Source of the DNA: Liolophura sinensis
Lineage: Eukaryota > Mollusca > Polyplacophora > Chitonida > Chitonidae
NCBI RefSeq assembly: GCF_032854445.1
Contig: NC_088299.1
Location: 285,001 to 347,000 of the forward strand
Length of the DNA: 62,000 nucleotides
Direction: 5' to 3'
Of the stretch, positions 55,480 to 62,000 are shown piece after piece (the stretch's first letter is position 1; every line of letters starts with the position of its first letter). The position numbers and the translations under genes are program-made. Below the pieces are notes generated by a model. The model worked only from the letters and a program-made list of their open reading frames with translations. It had not been told where the DNA came from and ran no database searches.

Positions 55480-57295
55480 AGCACGTGCGCGCGTGAGGAT
55501 TGGCCCTTGTGGTGAGCTTCATTCGAACTAATTTCTTTCGCCGTGGCGAACGAACATATAAGAAATGATGTGAAATAAAATGTGAAATCATGTGAAATTA
55601 TGTGAACTAAACTCACCTAGTAGGTACCTCATCACCCAACAATAGCCCCTTCAATCATATCAGTCAGAATTAGATATAGAAGAACAGTGAGCCACGAACC
55701 TAAAGTGACTCTTTACCCTTCCTGTAAGAACAACAGCGACTAGTAGTTAAATAAGAAAGCCTCACTCCAAGTATTTGGGTAATCAAAGTATATTCCAAGA
55801 GCGATTAAATCAAAACATGTAACCATGCCATGTCGTTACAATACTGTGGATGTCACTTATGTGTGGAGGAAATCGTAGTACCGACCATTGACAAGTTGCT
55901 GTCAAAGTTTCCCATATGTGACATTCATGTATATGCGCACACCATATTAGTGGAAGAGCACAGTGGTCTTCAGCGAACGTTACACTGCGCAAATGTCAGC
56001 GAACGTTACACTGCGCAAATGGCCACAGGAGCGACGTCCACAGCTTATCGTCACCAGTGCCGCACAAACCGTGAGAGAGGGCAAATCTACAAATTCTACC
56101 AAGACCATGATGCCAGAGGACTAAATGTGAATAACAAAAGTAGCATTTATCAAACTGCAAGTCTTTAATCAATCAAATAATGTCTAGGAAATTCGGATGG
56201 ATTACTTGAGATAAGAAGGAAAAAAATGACATCAACAATTACACAAAACAGCACAGGGTCGGCTGTAACTTCCTGTCTGTAGGTTTGATTGTCACTTAGC
56301 TAAAGACACTGGTTACCACTAAGCGTATTAAACTGACAGCCGTCGTGTAAGTGAAAATGTTTTCTACACAGACTTGAATTATCACCAGGTTGGTAACAGA
56401 AAATTGTAATTAGGTACAATTCTTCACGTTGCTCACGTGTGCTATATGTTTACTCCATCTTATAACCAGTATATGTGAAATATACGTTATATATGTTAGA
56501 AATTGAGTGGAATACATTCACGAAGGCCTTTTACAGCCAGTGAACAACATAAAATCTTTTACCACAATGCTTGACTTAGTTGACTAAAGAAGGAAAGATA
56601 TCTAATTTCTAAGTGCATTATAGGCCAGCATGTTTGAGCATTCTACACAGTGCAGAACCCGCGCTCCCAACCATCCGATACCTGGGGTCACGACCTCGAG
56701 AAGATCACGAAATGAAGGACGTGTTGAGGACAATTGTCGACCCGTGACGCATCGTATTTCCGCGTCTTCTCTTAACATTCTACTTGTGTGTAGTGAAATA
56801 CAACCCTTATTACACCAAACACATCATCTAAATGCAAATTTGCAATGTAGTGCTGCAGGTATTCCTCTAGGGAAAAGCCAGTTTTGCACAACATGTTCCT
56901 TTATATGTAACATGGTGTGGTAAATTGGAACTTTTCTTGATACAAACTTTACTAAATCAGGACATTATGTAATGGGCATTTCAAGAGGCTGTTTTTCTGT
57001 TAGAGAGGTCTAAATCCACAACACTGTGAATGTATTGTACTCTTCCGGGATCAGTTAGCTCAAGGACCTGCCACTGCAGTGTAATGAAATCACGCCATTT
57101 GCACAAGTAACAAGTACCTTGTTACAACTGTCAGTGAACTGAATCTGGAAGTCCGTGAGGTGTCGTATCGGCTAAAGGAGCAGCACGTGTTGATTCAGGC
57201 GGGTTGAAATCAACTCAACTCAGCAGAAAACATCTAGATTTACATTGTGGTCTCCGTGGTAACTTGGACGATCTGCTCAGTCATGACGACTGTGT
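55480..57295. other. No gene recognised
   Basis: A 26-bp sequence is duplicated in tandem at 55970-55995 and 55996-56021. It lies inside a 112-codon + strand frame (55830-56168) that I do not recognise. The rest is AT-rich without motifs. Confidence 0.35.
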
Positions 57296-57892
57296 ACTTC
57301 TTGTTTTGTACCCTGCTTGTCCCTGTGTTGGTCCTCATTACAGGTAATTATCACAGTATCAGCAATACCTAACAGCTCTTCTGTACCCTGCTTGCCCCTC
57401 TGTCGGTCCTCATTACAGGTAATTATCACCGCATCAGCAATACCTGACAGTTCTTCTTTAGCCTGCTTGTCCCTCTGCCGGTCCTCATTACAGGTAATTA
57501 TCACAGCATCAGCAACACCTGACAGTTCTTCTGTACCCTACTTGGCTTTCTGCTGCCCCTGATTACAGGTAATTATCACAGCATCAGCAATACCTGACAG
57601 TTCTTCTGTACCCTGCTTGTCCCTCTGTTGGTCCTCATTACTGGTAATTATCACAGCATCGGCAATACTTGACAGCTCTTCTGTCCCCTGCTTGTCCCTC
57701 TGCTGGTCCTCATTACAGGTAATTATCACAGCATCAGCAATACTTGACAGTTCTTCTGTACCCTGCTTGTCCCTCTGCCGGTCCTCATTACAGGTAATTA
57801 TCACAGCATCAGCAATAGCTGACAATCTTCTGTACCCTGATTGTCCCTCTGCTGGTCCTCATTACAGGTAATTATCACAGCATCAGCAATAC
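57296..57892. repeat. Minisatellite, 75-bp unit, open on both strands
   Basis: About eight tandem units of 75 bp containing CCCTGCTTGTCCCTCTG, TCCTCATTACAGGTAATTAT and CACAGCATCAGCAATACC. The period is a multiple of three. The - strand reads ELSGIADAVIITCNED with a short Arg/Lys/Gln linker for up to 95 codons, and the + strand also stays open. One unit near 57538-57562 is altered. Each unit carries an ACAG|GTAATT junction that looks like overlapping splice sites. Confidence 0.93.
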
Positions 57893-58216
57893 ACTTTCTT
57901 TCATAAATAAATAGATAAATCAAAATGTATACACACAATATAGTGCATCCAGTCTCCGGCCGGGTTTCTCCGGTTTGCCCCCCTCCCCCAACCACTACCA
58001 CCACATCCCACCTTCTATGTTTTGGAACACCTGGTCTGCTCTCTTTAGCCAATATACATGTAACTTCAGCAGGAATATTTAACTTCTTTCTTCTCACATG
58101 GTTGGACCATCTAATGAACAACATACTCATATCTTTACTTTTCAAAAAAGCTGGGAACGAAAAGTAAAATTCTACTTCAAAGCTACTATGTCCCAAAAAT
58201 GAGAAAAAAATGAGGG
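57893..58216. other. No gene recognised; possible diverged SINE body
   Basis: CCGGCCGGGTTTCTCCGG near 57956 resembles the middle of SINE family 2. Together with the tail at 58217-58270 it may be one badly diverged + strand copy with an insertion. Confidence 0.35.
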
Positions 58217-58270
58217 TGAGCGAAATATTCGAGTACCGGTACGGCCAAAAACACCAATCAAATAACAAAA
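58217..58270 (+). mobile_element. SINE family 2, 3' tail fragment
   Basis: GAAATATTCGAGTACCGG followed by ACACCAATCAAATAA matches the shared SINE tail. It has a small internal duplication (ACCGGTACGG). Confidence 0.6.
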
Positions 58271-60629
58271 TCAAATGGTGCATTCACTGTGCTTGAGTCG
58301 TAATGGCAGTTAATTTAGTGTGCTTTAGTCGTATGGGAAGTGCATTCAGTGTGCTTTGCTCGTATGGGTAGTGTATTAATAGTGCTATACTCGGCAGATT
58401 GTGTGACATATTTTTTTGGCTAAATCCTGAATCTTCCTATGAATTCGACAAATCGAGCTCATGTATTGGAGCAGTTTCAATTTCTACAATGCCAGATTTG
58501 CCCAGGAACAGGTTTAGACCGCGATGTTTATACAGGTGACATATAAGACAACCTAAGACGGCGAGCCTATAACATAAAGCTTACCGTGATGAATGTAAAA
58601 TTTAGCTGTTTTGTCCGAGAAACGTCGTATCAAGTATACAAGTGTATAAAGTGTCTAAAGCATTACTAGGATGATTGAGAGGGATTTAATTTCATACAGC
58701 AATGTTTGTTCCGCATTTGGAAAATGCCATTTATAGTAAGTTGAAAGAAGACATCAGCCTACCGTATATTCAGATGTCACAGGAAACATGGTCCCGTTTT
58801 ATTATAATGGTTATACATATATTTGTATTACATCTGATAGATCTTTTTCTTTAAATACTCATTAGCTTAGGGCTCACTCTTTTTTCAAGAACAAGTGTAT
58901 TCGCCAATCTAAAGGAATGCGGACTCTATTTCTCAAGATTCCACGAATTGTGCCCGAGACGGTTTTGTCACTCGTGGTTACCATATGCAGCATATTTCAG
59001 AGAAGATTACAGCATAAAGTAAAGATCAGCAAACGTCAAAACAGATTGAGCAACCTCACTCTGCTGAATAGTGAACATGAACTTCTACGTCCAGTATCAT
59101 TGACAAATTTACTCATGTTAAATCCAGAACACGTAAATTGTAAATTTAGTTTTGTTACTCATGACAATTGGTACATGTACCTATACTGCTACTAAGCACG
59201 TAATACTATTACTACATTTTCAGATATATAAGTCGTATTTTCTGGCTATATATATATTAAATGACAAAAAATCATTTACTTTACTGTACAGGTAAATATT
59301 TATAGTTTCATGTGAGTATTTTTTCATGTGAGTGTTGTAAGGCGGTATTGGATTTAATAAGAGTATTGCCATCAATTGTCGTGACTTGATGGGCTAGCGT
59401 CGCGTTACATCCAGAGTTTGCTTGCGATTATATGCAGTTTCAATGACCCCTCCTTTCGAATGTTGTTAAGAGGGTGTGCTGTGGCTCTATTTTTAAAACC
59501 AAGCTTTCACATGACTATCACGAGGCACTTGAAAACAAGACGCCTCGTGTGCCATATAGGGATGGGACATGTGTCGTGTTACATGAACTTCCTATACGTC
59601 CAGCGATCAGCGTCGAAGCACATATGTAACTGGCTTTAAATCCTACTATTAACACCACTCGTGTGCTCTTCGGACTTCTTTTATCGTCGGTTTATTCTCG
59701 GTTTATTCATGGATTTACCAAGCTTTGTTTACCAATGTTAAACATATTACACATTTGTTAAACTTTTTATGGATGTAATGTATATTCTCAGTTTATTTTC
59801 GGATTTACCTCTGACATCTTACTTACACTTGACATATGCCCGGATTCAGCAGTTGACGATAATTACTGCTAACCTTGCTCTGTGACTGGCAATTTTCTTT
59901 GTATTCAAAGATTTAACTACGGATTTTATTTTGACCATTTTAATTCCCTCAAAAAATAGCATGGCCACTCTAGAAACATTCACTCCAATGTCTGGCATTT
60001 TGGTTTCACTATTTGGAATACTTAGTCACAAATCGGCAGAAACCAAAACCTCGCCCTAAATCTACAAAACTTTTCATAATCGGGTAGGTGTTCTCCATGT
60101 TTGCGTTACTAATGGCTGCAATGCAAATGTATTATCGACAGTTGATCTGGTTGTTTTCATTGTCTTGTTTTTTTTTTCTCCTTGAGTCATGGCGGATGAC
60201 ATTCGATACACACAAGTCATGGTAACGAAAATGTTAGTCCTTATCAGCAAGCAGTGTCGGTTCAAGGAGACGGCAATCACCATTATTCTCTTGTATTACA
60301 ATAGCAATCGGAATCCAGCTGAGAGCTTTGTCGTTGGACGTTTTCAAGAAAGGGAGATGCTAAACTCTTTAAACGAAGAAAATGTCTTCTTTACGTTACT
60401 TCCTACTACTATCTGTTTATTTTGACCAGACTTCGACGTGGATGCTTGTACGGCCCTTCAAACGCCATGTAAGTACACCCTAATACTTCAATTTACACTT
60501 ACACCTGTAGCTGTTAATCAAGTGAAAATCCTGGCGTTTGTTACAAATTCTTGTTCTAAGGAAACAGCATAGTTTATAGAACCCAAGAATAATTGCGATT
60601 TGGGTGTTAATGGAATAGTAGGGTGTTCA
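58271..60629. other. No gene recognised
   Basis: AT-rich sequence. ATG-led frames at 58917-59195 and 60189-60425 (the latter beginning MADDIRYTQ after a purine at -3) cannot be assigned to any family and lack recognisable splice context. Confidence 0.35.
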
Positions 60630-60750
60630 GGGAGAGAGAGAGACGGGGGCAGAGAGGGGAAGAGAGAGAGGGACGGGGACAGAGAGGGGGAAGAGGGAGG
60701 AGAGAGAGAGGGTGGGGAGAGAGGGGGGGTAGGGGAGGGTAGGGGAGGGA
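60630..60750. repeat. G/A-rich homopurine tract with G-quadruplex motif
   Basis: About 120 bp is almost pure purine on the + strand (GAGAG and GGGGA runs). At 60723-60749, runs of G7, G4, G3, G4 and G3 separated by one or two bases form a strong quadruplex-forming pattern. A SINE tail begins a few bases later. Confidence 0.9.
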
Positions 60751-60756
60751 CGCTTA

Positions 60757-61012
60757 TGTTTATTTATTTTATTTGGTCGCTGTTTTACGCCGTACTCAAG
60801 ATAATTTCCATTACACGACGGTGGCCAGCATTATCAAGGTGGATTTTAAAAAAACGAGTAGCGTTGAGGAAAACCCACGACCATCCGCAGTTTGCTGGAA
60901 GACCTCCCCACCTACGACCTGAGAGGAGGCCAGCATGGGCTTGACTTGAACTCACAGCGATCGAATTGGTGAGAGGATTCTGTGCCATTCTTCTGCGTCA
61001 GCATGTTCACCA
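60757..61012 (-). mobile_element. tRNA-derived SINE, family 2, diverged
   Basis: It matches the 61158-61430 copy along its length: the TACGCCGTACTCAAG tail, GGTGGCCAGCATTAT, ACCCACGACCATCCGCAG and GACTTGAACTCACAGCGA. There are several indels, and the tRNA head is damaged. Confidence 0.85.
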
Positions 61013-61157
61013 CTAGGGATATTGCTGAGTGGCTTGTATGACACGAATGCTAAAAGAGCATCGCAGTGACGCAGTGGCTTTTAATATCCTGTTTGCCACA
61101 GTCGTTAAGTATAGGATACAGGATTCGTTCCAGAGCGACAAGGGTCGGTATCTAAGA

Positions 61158-61430
61158 TTTTTTTTTTTTTTTTTTTTTGATTGGTGTTTTACGCCGTACT
61201 CAAGAATATTTCACTTATACGACGGCGGCCAGCATTATGGTGGGTGGAAACCGGGCAGAACCCGGGGGAAACCCACGACCATCCGCAGGTAGCTGGCAGA
61301 CCTTCCCACATACGGGCGGAGAGAAAGCCAGCATGAGCTGGACTTGAACTCACAGCCACCGCATTGGTGAGAGACTCCTGGGTCATTACGCTGCGCTAGC
61401 GCGCTAACCAACTGAGCCACGGAGGCCCCC
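61158..61430 (-). mobile_element. tRNA-derived SINE, family 2, full length and young
   Basis: Exact 13-bp target duplication TCGGTATCTAAGA (61145-61157 and 61431-61443) and a pure A tail (T21 on the + strand, 61158-61178). The head, GGCCTCCGTGGCTCAGTTGG, and the B-box-like GAGTTCAAGTCC are well preserved. The perfect target duplication suggests a recent insertion. Confidence 0.95.
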
Positions 61431-61443
61431 TCGGTATCTAAGA

Positions 61444-61831
61444 CATTTCATTACTATTGTGACATGCCCAATAGAGGCCAGTCAACCTGGACCTAAGGTT
61501 TGCAGTCAGCTGTTCAATCCTGCCTTTGCCAAGACTATTTGCGCCCAGAAATGGTAGCGTATTTCTTATTCATCACAAGATAAGAGTGGTCAATTCAGCG
61601 TGGACCTAAGTCGCCTCAGGGACCAAAAATATATCACATTAGTAGATCCTGTTTCAAAGTGAATATCCCATGTAAATGATCAAAACTAAGAATCAAGTCT
61701 ATATGCTTATCAACATGGCTCTACTGCGCATGTTACCTTTTGTCCCAAACATCATTCGACGTACATACATACGGCTTAATTTAAGAACGATCAGTTGCTA
61801 ACGAATCTCTATTTTTTGTTATCTTCTACAG
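61444..61831. other. Putative intron ending in a splice acceptor
   Basis: No repeat or frame of note. It ends with a T-rich stretch, ATTTTTTGTTATCTTCTACAG (61811-61831), a good 3' splice site. Confidence 0.45.
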
Positions 61832-62000
61832 CTGTGGTTTTCTGCTACAACACAACCGCCCGTTTCAGTCAAAGTGGCTACACATCAACCAGAGGGTTGC
61901 CAGAAAGTACAGGGTCATGCTCATGTCGCATAAAAACAGAAGGTCCTGCGATCAAACTCCGAATCAGCCTGAATGTGGAGTCAGCCAACACCACGTCCTG
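61832..62000 (+). CDS. Partial internal exon, CUB-like extracellular sequence
   Basis: After the acceptor AG at 61830-61831, the frame starting at 61834 is open to the window end. It reads VVFCYNTTARFSQSGY and then CSCRIKTEGPAIKLRISLN, with Cys spacing and a hydrophobic alternation similar to the strands of a CUB-type domain in secreted or membrane proteins. The first two exon bases complete a split codon (phase-1 intron), usual for shuffled extracellular domains. A second frame is also open, so the reading frame is an inference. The gene continues beyond the window; its identity is unknown. Confidence 0.4.

Noticed and set aside
55830-56168. 112-codon ORF as a host gene
   Set aside because: It contains a 26-bp tandem duplication, lacks any recognised domain, and has ordinary non-coding composition around it.
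61380-61430. Possible tRNA gene (A and B boxes on the - strand, also at 51985-52035 and 55390-55465)
   Set aside because: The tRNA-like parts are heads of SINEs with bodies, tails and target duplications. They do not fold into a complete cloverleaf with a normal anticodon arm as far as can be seen.

Overview
This window looks like nuclear DNA of a marine invertebrate, most likely a lophotrochozoan (mollusc or relative). The signs are an intronless rhodopsin-type GPCR, abundant tRNA-derived SINEs with a shared 3' tail, Ty3/gypsy and LINE debris, many micro- and minisatellites, and almost no densely packed genes. The taxonomic call is inference; no rRNA, tRNA or mitochondrial gene is present to fix it.

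Layout. 1-2278 is the decayed 3' half of a LINE ORF2 (+ strand). 3700-7616 is a rearranged, dead Ty3/gypsy element on the - strand, bounded by two LTR-like direct repeats. 9140-33895 is the centrepiece: four head-to-tail, nearly full-length copies (about 6.1-6.3 kb each) of one two-ORF LINE, each separated from the next only by a poly(A) tail and a few GATA units. Copy 2 (15300-21408) has both ORFs open and could be active. Copy 1 has a 1-nt frameshift in ORF2, copy 3 has frameshifts in both ORFs, and copy 4 is the most decayed and carries a SINE inside its reverse transcriptase domain. ORF1 has an N-terminal RNA-binding-like region, two CCHC zinc knuckles and a long acidic linker. ORF2 has an APE-type endonuclease, a reverse transcriptase with YADD, and a C-terminal C-C-H-C motif. 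The family looks like the L1/Tx1 group, in which sequence-specific insertion is known; here the target appears to be a (GATA)n microsatellite.

33.9-42.8 kb holds SINEs, a mariner-type MITE split by a SINE, a 680-bp foldback element, one single-exon orphan GPCR gene on the - strand (39046-40482), and a 33-bp minisatellite interrupted by a small palindromic MITE. 42.8-62 kb is mostly non-genic: (TA)n and (TG)n tracts, a 45-bp minisatellite (49.0-50.3 kb) and a 75-bp minisatellite (57.3-57.9 kb) that read open on both strands, more SINEs, a LINE 3' fragment, and a G-rich homopurine tract. The last 169 bases look like the start of a real internal exon with CUB-like sequence, cut by the window edge.

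The only host gene supported over its full length is the GPCR. Most of the remaining recognisable sequence is mobile DNA, and the LINE array is the feature most worth following up.
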